Of a DNA stretch of 39,690 nucleotides, positions 22,588 through 30,537 are shown one piece after another. Positions within the stretch are counted from its first letter, which is position 1. The number at the start of each line of letters is the position of its first letter. The stretch comes from Roseburia sp. GTDB taxonomy: Bacteria; Bacillota; Clostridia; Lachnospirales; Lachnospiraceae. The notes beneath the pieces are model-generated. The model saw only the letters and a program-made list of their open reading frames with translations, did no database searches and had not been told where the DNA came from. Location: assembly GCA_017549185.1 (NCBI GenBank), contig JAFYVJ010000002.1:1-39690 (forward strand), read 5' to 3'. A program made the position numbers and the translations under genes.

Positions 22588-23610
22588 ATGAAAAAAGGAA
22601 TTTTTTATAAATACATAGTAATGGCATTGTTGGGAATTAGTATCCTAACAGGGTGCGGCAATGAAAAGGAAGAGAGTAAGGCATCTTATCGTCAGATGGG
22701 AATTGAATATATGGAACAGGGAGATTATGCGAGTGCTATCGAATCTTTTGATGCAGCATTAAGTCAAGGTGTTGGTACGATAGGGGCAAATGAACTCGAT
22801 ATCGCGTATTATAAGGCGGCTGCCCAGCATGCAGGTGGTGATACAGAAGCGGCATTTGCTACATATAATGCGATTATTGATTTTGATAAGAATGCGTATG
22901 AGGCATATTATTTAAGGGGCTGTTTATACTGTAAACAGGGTGATGTGGAAGCTGCTAAGTCTGATTTTGCAAATGCAGTGAAAATCTGCGATAATGATTA
23001 TAAATTGTATATTAATATATATGAGAACTTGAGTCTGTTAGGTGAGACAGAAGAAGCAGAGGGATATTTAAACCAGGCAATGGCAATCGGTGGAGAAGAA
23101 GTGGTTAATCATGAATACCGGGGGCAGATTTATTATTTATTGGGTGAGTATGACAATGCAATTACAGAACTGAATACAGCGTTGGAAGCAGGGAGTACTT
23201 ATGCGAATTTGTATTTAGCAAAAAGTTATGAGGATAAGGGAGATCCTGCTACGGCAGAGGGATATTTTAAGACTTATATTGCGGCGGTTCCGGCGGATGC
23301 GGTGGCATTAAATGAGCTGGGTGAAATTATGTTGGAAAAAGAAAGATATGCAGAAGCGGTGCTATATTTTGAACAAGGGCTTGTATGTGAGGTGATTCCT
23401 AACACACGTGCTTTGATGCACAATTTAGTAGTGGCTTATGAATATAATGGTAATTTTGACAAGGCGTGGGAAGTGATACAGCAATATGTATCGTTGTTTC
23501 CGGGAGATGAAGAGGCCCAGCGCGAGTATATTTTCCTGAAAAATCGTCAGATGAAGGACGAACCTGTAAATGAACCGGAAAGTATGGAGAATACAGAAGA
23601 ACCATTGTAA
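22588..23610 (+). CDS. TPR-repeat lipoprotein
   Basis: A 340-residue lipoprotein with signal peptide and lipobox LTGC (cysteine 23). About six tetratricopeptide units follow, for example YMEQGDYASAIESFDAAL, AYYLRGCLYCKQGDVEAAK, YLLGEYDNAITELNTALEAG, ELGEIMLEKERYAEAVLYF and AYEYNGNFDKAWEVIQQYV. The tail is acidic (EPVNEPESMENTEEPL). TPR lipoproteins scaffold protein complexes outside the membrane; the partner is unknown. The only Shine-Dalgarno-like sequence (GGAAAGG) is 13 bases upstream, and a four-codon frame ATG-ATT-GAA-TAA (22576-22587) ends directly at the start codon. Confidence 0.82.
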   Translation: MKKGIFYKYIVMALLGISILTGCGNEKEESKASYRQMGIEYMEQGDYASAIESFDAALSQGVGTIGANELDIAYYKAAAQHAGGDTEAAFATYNAIIDFDKNAYEAYYLRGCLYCKQGDVEAAKSDFANAVKICDNDYKLYINIYENLSLLGETEEAEGYLNQAMAIGGEEVVNHEYRGQIYYLLGEYDNAITELNTALEAGSTYANLYLAKSYEDKGDPATAEGYFKTYIAAVPADAVALNELGEIMLEKERYAEAVLYFEQGLVCEVIPNTRALMHNLVVAYEYNGNFDKAWEVIQQYVSLFPGDEEAQREYIFLKNRQMKDEPVNEPESMENTEEPL

Positions 23611-23650
23611 TCATGAGGTTGCTGAATAGTTACAGATAAAGTGAGGAGTT

Positions 23651-24895
23651 ATGGCAGAATTATTTGATATAGAAGAGATAGAAGAAAAGGTTATTCTAGT
23701 AGGTGTAAGTGAACAGGACGGAGATGATGCAGAAGATTCTGTATCGGAGCTGGCAGAGCTAGTGAAGACTGCAGGTGCGACGGTAGTTGGGACTATGATT
23801 CAAAAACGTGAGATGCGTCATCCGGGCACTTATATTGGAACAGGAAAAGTGTCGGAGCTAGCTGAGTTGATTCAGATACTAGGAGCAACAGGCATTGTCT
23901 GTGATGATGAATTGACACCGGCACAACTTAAGAATTTGGAAGATTTGTTAGATACAAAGGTAATGGACCGAACTTTGGTTATTTTGGATATTTTTGCGGC
24001 ACGAGCGAGTACTAGTGAAGGTAAAATTCAGGTAGAATTAGCACAGCTTAAATATCGTTTGGGACGATTGACAGGTCTTGGTCGTTCCATGTCGCGTCTA
24101 GGTGGTGGTATTGGAACCAGAGGTCCGGGTGAGAAAAAACTGGAAATGGACCGTCGTTTGATTAAGGATCGCATTGCCCAGTTGAATCGGGAGTTAAAAG
24201 AAGTGCGTATGCATCGTGACGTAACGAGAGCACAGCGCGAGAAAAATGCCAAGCCGGTAGCTGCAATCGTAGGTTATACCAATGCAGGTAAGTCTACATT
24301 GCTTAATACATTAACGGACGCAGGAGTGTTGGAGGAAGATAAACTTTTTGCAACGTTAGATCCGACAACACGTGTGTTAGAATTAAAAGGGCGTCAGGAA
24401 ATTTTGTTGACAGATACGGTTGGATTTATTCGCAAACTGCCACATCATTTGATTGAAGCATTTAAGAGTACATTAGAAGAAGCAAAATATGCAGATTATA
24501 TCCTGCATGTGGTGGATGCTTCCAACCCACAGATGGATAAACAGATGTTGATTGTGTATGAGACATTGTATAACTTAGATGTGAAAAATAAAACGGTGAT
24601 TACATTGTTTAATAAACAGGATGCTAGAACAGACAGTGAACCGTTGCATGATTTTAAGGCAGACTATACACTTTCAATCTCTGCTAAAAATGGAACCGGT
24701 TTAGAAGAACTAAAAGAGTTGTTGTGTGAGATTTTACGAGAGAATAAGGTTTTGGTAGAACGAGTGATTCCATATGACAAAGCAGGAATTATTCAGCAGA
24801 TTCGCAAGTCGGGAGAACTGCTAGAGGAAGATTATCGAGCAGAAGGAATTTATGTGAAGGCGTATGTGCCAATGGAAGTATATGGCAGATTGTAA
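23651..24895 (+). CDS. hflX: GTPase HflX
   Basis: A 414-residue ribosome-associated GTPase that splits or rescues stalled 70S ribosomes under stress. The N-terminal HflX domain includes RHPGTYIGTGKVSELAEL, followed by the linker KYRLGRLTGLGRSMSRLGGG and GIGTRGPGEKKLE. The G domain has P-loop GYTNAGKST (about 207-215), switch II DTVGFIRKLPHHLIEAFKST and NKQD; SAKNGTGLEEL is the G5 part. The C-terminal domain is complete. GAGGAG precedes the ATG by 5 bases. It lies 40 bases after the TPR lipoprotein gene and could be read with it. Confidence 0.95.
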   Translation: MAELFDIEEIEEKVILVGVSEQDGDDAEDSVSELAELVKTAGATVVGTMIQKREMRHPGTYIGTGKVSELAELIQILGATGIVCDDELTPAQLKNLEDLLDTKVMDRTLVILDIFAARASTSEGKIQVELAQLKYRLGRLTGLGRSMSRLGGGIGTRGPGEKKLEMDRRLIKDRIAQLNRELKEVRMHRDVTRAQREKNAKPVAAIVGYTNAGKSTLLNTLTDAGVLEEDKLFATLDPTTRVLELKGRQEILLTDTVGFIRKLPHHLIEAFKSTLEEAKYADYILHVVDASNPQMDKQMLIVYETLYNLDVKNKTVITLFNKQDARTDSEPLHDFKADYTLSISAKNGTGLEELKELLCEILRENKVLVERVIPYDKAGIIQQIRKSGELLEEDYRAEGIYVKAYVPMEVYGRL

Positions 24896-25020
24896 TCTAG
24901 ATAGACGAAATTTTTTGCTGAATATATAGAAGGTTTTGGTTTAAAAGTAATCTGCTAAGTAGATGGTATGTTATAAAGGTAATAAAATAGTTATAAAATA
25001 CAAGGATGGGAGAAGGTGCC

Positions 25021-26298
25021 ATGCGAATACTTATTAAAAAGGGACGGGTAATCAATCCGGCGACAGGAACAGATGAAGTTTTAGATTTATTGATAGAAGA
25101 CAATAAAGTTATAAAAATGGAAGCAGACATTGTTGAAAAGGCAGAACGTATAGTAGATGCAACCGGATGTTTTGTAATGCCTGGATTTATTGATTTACAT
25201 GTACATTTTAGAGATCCGGGATTGGAACATAAAGAAACGATTGAAACAGGTTCAAAAGCGGCTGCCGCTGGCGGTTACACTACTGTTTTTGCAATGCCGA
25301 ATACAAAACCGGTAGCAGACAATGCGGATGTAGTAAATTATGTGCACAATAAAGCAAAAGAAGTAGGGCTTACCAATGTGTCACAGGTAGGAGCCATTAC
25401 AAAAGGGCAGGAAGGAGCAGAGCTTGCTGACATCGAAGAGATGGCAAAAGCCGGTATTATTACCATTAGCGAAGATGGTAAATCCGTTATGAATTCTCAG
25501 TTGTACCGTGAGGCGATGGAGATTGCGGCGAGACTGGGGCTTACCGTTTTGGCACATTGTGAAGATATTAATTTAGTAAATGGTGGAGTGGTAAACGCAG
25601 ATGCACATACCACAAAGCTTGGATTGAGTGGTATTACTAATTCAGTAGAGGACGTTATCGTAGCTAGAGATATTATGTTAAGCAGAGATACAGGAGCAAA
25701 ATTACATTTGTGCCATTGCTCGACAAAAGATTCTGTAACCATGGTAAAACTGGCGAAGGAAGAGGGGCTACATGTTACAGCAGAGGTGTGTCCGCATCAT
25801 TTTGTGCTGACTTCTGAGGATATCGAGAATCCGGAAGATACTAATTATAAGATGAATCCACCGCTTCGTACTAGAGAGGATGTAGATGCATTAATTGCAG
25901 GTTTGCGAGATGATATCATGGATGTTATTGCAACGGACCATGCACCACATGCCTTTGAAGAGAAGAATACGAACATGAAGAAAGCACCATTTGGTATTGT
26001 AGGTATCGAAACAGTAGCTGCATTGACCTATAGTGAGTTGGTGAAAACGGGTATCTTATCGCCAATGCAGATGGCAGAAAAAATGAGCTATAATCCTGCA
26101 AAGGTGGTAGGCATTGATAAGGGAGATATTCAGCCGGGGAAGGTGGCGGACTTAGTCATTTTTAATCCGAATGAGACTTATAAAATTGATAAAAATGAAT
26201 TTTTGAGTAAAGGGAAAAATACTCCGTTCCATGGCAGAGAAGTGACAGGACGTGTGCGTATGACTATCATGGATGGAAATATTGTTTTTGAGCGCTAA
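25021..26298 (+). CDS. pyrC: Dihydroorotase
   Basis: A 425-residue zinc amidohydrolase of the class I/PyrC type of Firmicutes, closing carbamoyl-aspartate to dihydroorotate in pyrimidine synthesis. HVHFRDPG (from residue 60) carries the first metal ligands, followed by YTTVFAMPNTKPVAD; LAHCED and LHLCHCST carry further ligands, and ATDHAPHAFEEK (about 304-315) the catalytic aspartate. The start at 25021 gives the family's usual MRILIKKGRVINP and has GGGAG 8 bases upstream; an ATG at 25006 overlaps that site. It opens the pyrC-pyrK-pyrD cluster. Confidence 0.95.
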   Translation: MRILIKKGRVINPATGTDEVLDLLIEDNKVIKMEADIVEKAERIVDATGCFVMPGFIDLHVHFRDPGLEHKETIETGSKAAAAGGYTTVFAMPNTKPVADNADVVNYVHNKAKEVGLTNVSQVGAITKGQEGAELADIEEMAKAGIITISEDGKSVMNSQLYREAMEIAARLGLTVLAHCEDINLVNGGVVNADAHTTKLGLSGITNSVEDVIVARDIMLSRDTGAKLHLCHCSTKDSVTMVKLAKEEGLHVTAEVCPHHFVLTSEDIENPEDTNYKMNPPLRTREDVDALIAGLRDDIMDVIATDHAPHAFEEKNTNMKKAPFGIVGIETVAALTYSELVKTGILSPMQMAEKMSYNPAKVVGIDKGDIQPGKVADLVIFNPNETYKIDKNEFLSKGKNTPFHGREVTGRVRMTIMDGNIVFER

Positions 26299-26415
26299 AC
26301 GACGAGAATATCAAGATAATTAGTGTGCATTCTGCTTGTAGAAAATGTACACTGATTGGCTTGGTATTAGAGTGCAACGGACACTGAGAAATTTCAATTT
26401 TGAGGTGCTCGTCGT
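26299..26415 (+). ncRNA. Branched RNA-like structure between pyrC and pyrK
   Basis: ACGACGAG (26299-26306), directly after the pyrC stop, pairs perfectly with CTCGTCGT (26408-26415). Inside, ATATCAAG (26308-26315) pairs with CTTGGTAT (26360-26367), and ATTAGTGTGCATT (26319-26331) with AATGTACACTGAT (26344-26356), mismatches being G-U. A weaker CAC...AATT/AATTTTGAGGTG hairpin fills the third arm. No T-tract follows and no PyrR-binding consensus was recognised. It may be a processing or stability element, or a switch, before pyrK. Confidence 0.6.
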
Positions 26416-26461
26416 GTTATTAGTAGATATATGACACATTTATAGAAAGGAAAGCAGTAAC

Positions 26462-27232
26462 ATGCCAGAAAAATTTGAAGAAATTGTAAGTATTATCAGT
26501 CAGGAAAAAATTGCAGAAGGAATCTATGACATGTGGCTTGGTACAGAAGAAATTGCAGCCCATGCCAAAGCAGGACAATTTGTATCCGTATATTGTAATG
26601 ACGGAACCAAATTACTTCCTAGACCAATCAGTATCTGTGAAGTGAATAAAGAGGAAAAAGCAATCCGTCTTGTATATCGTGTAGCGGGTGGCGGCACAGC
26701 GGAGTTTAGTCAGATGAAAGCAGGCGAGACGCTTCGTGTTTTAGGACCGTTGGGAAATGGGTTCACGTTGGGTGAGAAGAGTGCATTCTTAATCGGTGGT
26801 GGTATCGGTATCCCGCCGATGTTAGAGCTTGCAAAAGAATTAAACTGTGAAAAGCAGATTGTAGTAGGTTACCGTAACGACGAGCTTTTCTTGGTTGATG
26901 AATTAAAGCAGTATGGTGAAGTAATCGTAGCGACAGAAGATGGAAGTGTTGGTACAAAGGGAAATGTATTAGATGCAATCCGCGAAAACGGTTTGAAAGC
27001 AGATGTTATCTATGCTTGTGGACCTACTCCAATGCTTCGTGCATTGAAACAGTATGCAGCAGAGAATGATATCGAATGCTGGATTTCTATGGAGGAACGT
27101 ATGGCATGTGGTATTGGTGCATGTTTAGCTTGTGTATGTAAATCAAAAGAAAAAGATCATCATACGAATGTAAACAATAAACGTATCTGTAAAGAAGGCC
27201 CTGTATTTAGAGCGGAGGAGGTAGAACTATAA
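26462..27232 (+). CDS. pyrK: Dihydroorotate dehydrogenase B, electron-transfer subunit
   Basis: A 256-residue FAD/[2Fe-2S] protein passing electrons from the FMN subunit PyrD to NAD+. The FAD-binding domain has LLPRPISICEVNKE and RVAGGGTAEFSQM; LGPLGNGF and FLIGGGIGIPPMLELA start the nucleotide-binding domain; YACGPTPMLRAL follows. The iron-sulfur cysteines are in MACGIGACLACVCK (about 215-228) with the last in RICKEGPVF. GAAAGGAAAG precedes the ATG. Its stop overlaps the pyrD start by one base (TAATG), consistent with the two subunits forming a complex. Confidence 0.95.
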   Translation: MPEKFEEIVSIISQEKIAEGIYDMWLGTEEIAAHAKAGQFVSVYCNDGTKLLPRPISICEVNKEEKAIRLVYRVAGGGTAEFSQMKAGETLRVLGPLGNGFTLGEKSAFLIGGGIGIPPMLELAKELNCEKQIVVGYRNDELFLVDELKQYGEVIVATEDGSVGTKGNVLDAIRENGLKADVIYACGPTPMLRALKQYAAENDIECWISMEERMACGIGACLACVCKSKEKDHHTNVNNKRICKEGPVFRAEEVEL

Positions 27233-28140
27233 TGAACATGAAAGTAGATTTATGTGGAGTAACCTTAAATAATCCGGTTATGACAGCCTCTGGAACTTTT
27301 GGTTCAGGAGCAGAATATTCTGAATTTGTAGATTTGAATAAATTGGGTGCAGTTGTGACAAAAGGTGTAGCAAATGTGCCATGGCCGGGTAATCCCACAC
27401 CACGCGTGGCAGAGGTTTATGGTGGTATGCTTAATGCAGTTGGTTTACAGAACCCTGGTATCGATGTGTTTTGTGAAAGAGACATCCCGTTTTTGAAAAA
27501 ATACGATACTAAAATTATCGTAAATGTATGTGGACATTCCACAGAAGAATACATAGCAGTAGTAGAACGTTTGCGTGACCAGCCGGTTGATTTATTAGAA
27601 ATCAATATTTCCTGCCCGAACGTAAAAGAAGGCGGTATTGCTTTTGGTCAGGACCCAAAGGCTGTGGAAGCTATCACAAAAGAAATGAAAAAATATGCAG
27701 CGCAGCCGGTTATCATGAAGCTTTCTCCAAACGTAACAGATATCACAGAGATGGCGAGAGCAGCAGAAGCAGGAGGTGCGGATGGTTTGTCATTAATCAA
27801 TACTATTACCGGTATGAAGATTGATATCCATCGTCGTAACTTTGTATTGGCAAACCGTACAGGTGGTATGTCAGGTCCGGCGATTCATCCAGTAGCAGTG
27901 CGTATGGTATATCAGACAGCACAGGCTGTAAAACTGCCAATCATCGGTATGGGTGGTATTATGAATGCAGAAGATGCAATTGAGATGATTTTGGCTGGTG
28001 CAACAGCAGTTTCTGTTGGTACAGCAAACTTTGCAAATCCAAAGGTAACAGAGCAGATTGTGGATGGTATCAGAGATTATATGGAAATGTATAAAGTTGC
28101 TGATATTAAAGAGTTAATTGGTGCAGTACATGACAGATAA
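27232..28140 (+). CDS. pyrD: Dihydroorotate dehydrogenase B, catalytic subunit
   Basis: A 302-residue FMN enzyme of class 1B oxidising dihydroorotate to orotate with PyrK. NPVMTASGTFGSG at the N-terminus, NAVGLQNPG, the catalytic-cysteine segment EINISCPNVKEGG (about 124-136), IMKLSPNVTDI, LSLINTITGMKID and IIGMGGIMNAEDAIEMI are all family motifs. GGAGGAGG lies 10 bases upstream. The last codons begin a 32-bp tandem duplication. Confidence 0.96.
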   Translation: MNMKVDLCGVTLNNPVMTASGTFGSGAEYSEFVDLNKLGAVVTKGVANVPWPGNPTPRVAEVYGGMLNAVGLQNPGIDVFCERDIPFLKKYDTKIIVNVCGHSTEEYIAVVERLRDQPVDLLEINISCPNVKEGGIAFGQDPKAVEAITKEMKKYAAQPVIMKLSPNVTDITEMARAAEAGGADGLSLINTITGMKIDIHRRNFVLANRTGGMSGPAIHPVAVRMVYQTAQAVKLPIIGMGGIMNAEDAIEMILAGATAVSVGTANFANPKVTEQIVDGIRDYMEMYKVADIKELIGAVHDR

Positions 28141-28178
28141 ACTGTCTAGCAGATAAGTAACTAGACAGATAAACTGTC
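28132..28178. repeat. 32-bp tandem duplication with GACAG/CTGTC hairpins after pyrD
   Basis: GACAGATAAACTGTC occurs at 28132-28146, across the pyrD stop, and again at 28164-28178, 32 bases apart. Each copy is a small hairpin, and CTGTCTAG (28142-28149) can instead pair with CTAGACAG (28161-28168). No T-tract; a weak transcription or processing boundary is possible. Confidence 0.55.
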
Positions 28179-28241
28179 AGATAGATAACAGTCAGACAAA
28201 TAAAATATCAGATTAAGTTAAAAAAGAGAAGGAGAGTTGTC

Positions 28242-29645
28242 ATGGGAATTTTTAAGAAAAAATCAGATTTAATTCATTCAGTTGCAGAGTTACAACCAGT
28301 AGATTATTCTGCAAATCCAGAAGTGGAGAAAATATATAATCGTTTATTAAAAGGAAGAACACAGTTTGAAATAGCTATGAGTAAAGATATTGAAGCTGTG
28401 ATGCAGATTAGTTCGTTAGATTTGGTTCTTACACAGGGAACGGATAGTTTGCTAGATGTTGCAGGGCATGTAGAACATGCTACATCTATGATTATGGATG
28501 CTGCAGAGAGTTCATCGTTAGTGGCAGCACAAGTAAATTGTCAACATGAAGAACTGACAAAGACGATTATAGATGCATCTGAAGATACTTCCGAAGTGTA
28601 TAAGAAGATTGAAGCTGGACAGGATGAGCTTTCTAATATCAAAGGATTATCTACTGTGACGATCGAAGAATCAAGAGAGATGCAGAAAGATATGGATGCT
28701 CTTTTAGACGTAATTGAGCACATGAATGAAGTGATTTCAGGTATTAATGCGATTTCGTCACAGACAAATCTGTTGGCGTTAAATGCGTCTATTGAAGCTG
28801 CGAGAGCAGGAGAAGCAGGAAAAGGCTTTGCGGTAGTCGCAGAAGAAATTCGTAAACTTGCAGAAGAAACCCAGACGATGACGGCTAATATGGGAGATTT
28901 CGTTGAGAAAATTAAACATGCATCTCATAAGAGTTCAGAGAGTGTTTCTAGCACGATCAAAGCATTGGGAACTGTAACAGAAAAGATTGAAAACGTTTGG
29001 GAAATTAATGATGAGAATAAACGACATGTTTCCAGAGTAAATGATTCTATCAGTTCTCTTGCAGCAGTAAGTGAAGAAATCAGCAGCTCGATGAATGAGA
29101 TGGAAGCACAGGCAGAAAATATCAAGATTCAGTGTGCAGAACTGACTGGAAGTGCAACAAAATTACAAGACATTAGCAAGGGATTAAAAGAATCTACCAA
29201 ACCGGTTGTTCAGATTGAAAAGGTGCTTTCAGAAGCGACAAAACAAATGGGTGAAATGACGGACGATGCATTCTTCCGTATGCAATATAAAGAGTTTGCA
29301 GGATATATGGACCGTGCTATTGCTGCACATGAAGCATGGCTTGCAAATTTAAAGAGAATGGTAGAGGAAGGGACAATTTTGCCATTACAGTTTGATGCCG
29401 CAAAATGTGGATTTGGCCACTTCTATTATTCAATGACACCAAAGACACCAGAAATCCGTGAGATTTGGAAAGAAGTAGAAGGAAAACATAAAAAGTTCCA
29501 TGAATTTGGTAAAGCTGCAAAAGATGCTATTATGAATGAGAATTATTCAGTTGCAAACCAAAAATATAAAGAGGCAGAAAACTACTCACGAGAACTTATT
29601 GCAGAATTTAAGAAGATGAGAGAAATTGCTTTGAAGAAAGCATAA
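28242..29645 (+). CDS. Soluble methyl-accepting chemotaxis protein with CZB domain
   Basis: A 467-residue chemoreceptor lacking membrane helices. The cytoplasmic signalling hairpin contains the conserved tip [20 protein letters not shown] and [20 protein letters not shown] (about 167-207), flanked by long coiled coils. The C-terminal part (about 350-440) is a chemoreceptor zinc-binding domain: the AHEAWL histidine, KCGFGHFYY with the C-G-F-G motif, and [12 protein letters not shown] supplying two more histidines. CZB receptors sense zinc state or oxidants such as hypochlorite. A GAAGGAGAG site lies 6 bases before the ATG. Repeat copy B follows. Confidence 0.93.
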   Translation: MGIFKKKSDLIHSVAELQPVDYSANPEVEKIYNRLLKGRTQFEIAMSKDIEAVMQISSLDLVLTQGTDSLLDVAGHVEHATSMIMDAAESSSLVAAQVNCQHEELTKTIIDASEDTSEVYKKIEAGQDELSNIKGLSTVTIEESREMQKDMDALLDVIEHMNEVISGINAISSQTNLLALNASIEAARAGEAGKGFAVVAEEIRKLAEETQTMTANMGDFVEKIKHASHKSSESVSSTIKALGTVTEKIENVWEINDENKRHVSRVNDSISSLAAVSEEISSSMNEMEAQAENIKIQCAELTGSATKLQDISKGLKESTKPVVQIEKVLSEATKQMGEMTDDAFFRMQYKEFAGYMDRAIAAHEAWLANLKRMVEEGTILPLQFDAAKCGFGHFYYSMTPKTPEIREIWKEVEGKHKKFHEFGKAAKDAIMNENYSVANQKYKEAENYSRELIAEFKKMREIALKKA

Positions 29646-29673
29646 AATTATCTTGCTTTAATGTGAGGACTAC

Positions 29674-30048
29674 TGCAAAATTGAACATTTGTTACATTAA
29701 ACTTTCGTTTGTTGAGGTCTTAAAAAACGCACTGACCACAGGATAATCTCGTTTATAATCTTTATAAGTGCAATATTTTAAACAGTAAATTTAGATTGTG
29801 GTTTCAAAAAGTTTGAAATTCTAATCTCGCAGATGCCGGAAACGTGATATTTTGTCTCCACCAAAGGTTGGACAAAATGAAAACAAAGGTGACTGCATAT
29901 TACGGACTACCCGTGTGACTTTTTGTAGAATCCCTTACATGCTGATGTTGACAAAATGTACTTCACCAAAGTCACATCTTTGAAAAGGGACCCGACTCAT
30001 AGGTATTAGAATCATCCAATATCTATAGGTCGGGTCCCTTTGCATTTT
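29674..30048 (+). repeat. Dispersed RNA-like repeat, copy B (complete)
   Basis: The best-preserved copy. A leader resembling copy A (CATTTGTTACATTAAAC) leads to AAACTTTCGTTT (29699-29710); the core 29764-29875 matches copy A at 108 of 112 bases. It closes with GGGACCCGAC (29987-29996) pairing perfectly with GTCGGGTCCC (30029-30038) around an inner stem, followed by TTTGCATTTT, as in a terminator. No reading frame is conserved between copies. It lies in the same orientation as the chemoreceptor gene, starting 29 bases after its stop. Confidence 0.78.
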
Positions 30049-30115
30049 AATGATAAGTAGAATGCTCTATTTCATACCTTGATGAAGCGAAAATATCAGC
30101 ATATTATTGAATTTT

Positions 30116-30169
30116 ATATCAAAAACTCTCTTAAAAAATCATTTTTTTGATATGATAAGAGGATTTTTT
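30116..30169. other. Alternative AT-rich hairpins
   Basis: ATATCAAAAA (30116-30125) pairs with TTTTTGATAT (30144-30153). Alternatively CTCTT and AAAAAATC (30128-30140) pair with AAGAG and GATTTTTT (30157-30169). The second ends in a T-run and could be a terminator. It lies in the long intergenic region between copy B and proC. Confidence 0.45.
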
Positions 30170-30226
30170 GTATAACACAAATATAAGTAGCATTATAACC
30201 ATAACTTCAAGAAGTCATTATGCACG

Positions 30227-30273
30227 TTGGGTATTAGCCTTTCCGTATTCCTGTATAATACCCAAGTTTTTTT
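30227..30273 (+). terminator. Strong intrinsic terminator in gene-free DNA
   Basis: TTGGGTATTA (30227-30236) pairs perfectly with TAATACCCAA (30256-30265), followed by GTTTTTTT. No coding gene ends nearby; the closest upstream transcript would be copy B or an unannotated RNA. Confidence 0.7.
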
Positions 30274-30274
30274 G

Positions 30275-30398
30275 AAAATTGGGTATAGAAAATTGTCTTT
30301 TATATTCAGTATCCAATTTTGTTGAATAAAGAGCTATTTTTATCTGTTTTTCTGAGAGTTTTGGGTATAAAAACCAATCCGAGTTCTATGATACCCAA
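30275..30398. repeat. Two further hairpins with TTGGGTAT stems
   Basis: AAAATTGGGTAT (30275-30286) pairs with GTATCCAATTTT (30309-30320). TTGGGTAT (30361-30368) pairs perfectly with ATACCCAA (30391-30398). With the terminator at 30227 this makes three consecutive hairpins sharing one stem sequence, so arms of different hairpins could also pair with each other. Confidence 0.55.
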
Positions 30399-30489
30399 CT
30401 ACTAAAATTCAAAATCACAAATAGTTTGAAATACCAAAGAATCTTCTATAAATAAAGTATTCATTGTTCTCCTATGTCTGCATTCCGAC

Positions 30490-30535
30490 AAACGAAAGTT
30501 TAATGCACTAAATGATGAATTTTGCAACATCGCTG
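30490..30535 (-). repeat. Short fragment of the repeat leader behind proC
   Basis: On the minus strand GATGTTGCAAAAT, CATTTAGTGCATT and AAACTTTCGTTTG follow the proC stop by 2 bases. The last part is the start of repeat copies A, B and C; the first part equals the arm of the palindrome at 4301. With copy B in opposite orientation this forms an inverted pair bounding 29.7-30.5 kb. Confidence 0.65.
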
Positions 30536-30537
30536 TT

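Noticed and set aside
26299-26461. PyrR-type attenuator between pyrC and pyrK
   Set aside because: No PyrR-binding loop consensus and no terminator T-tract were found.
29674-30048. tmRNA, RNase P RNA, 6S RNA or group II intron
   Set aside because: No tmRNA tag or tRNA-like ends, no RNase P core motifs, no intron 5' GUGYG or domain V, and several copies exist, which does not fit single-copy housekeeping RNAs.
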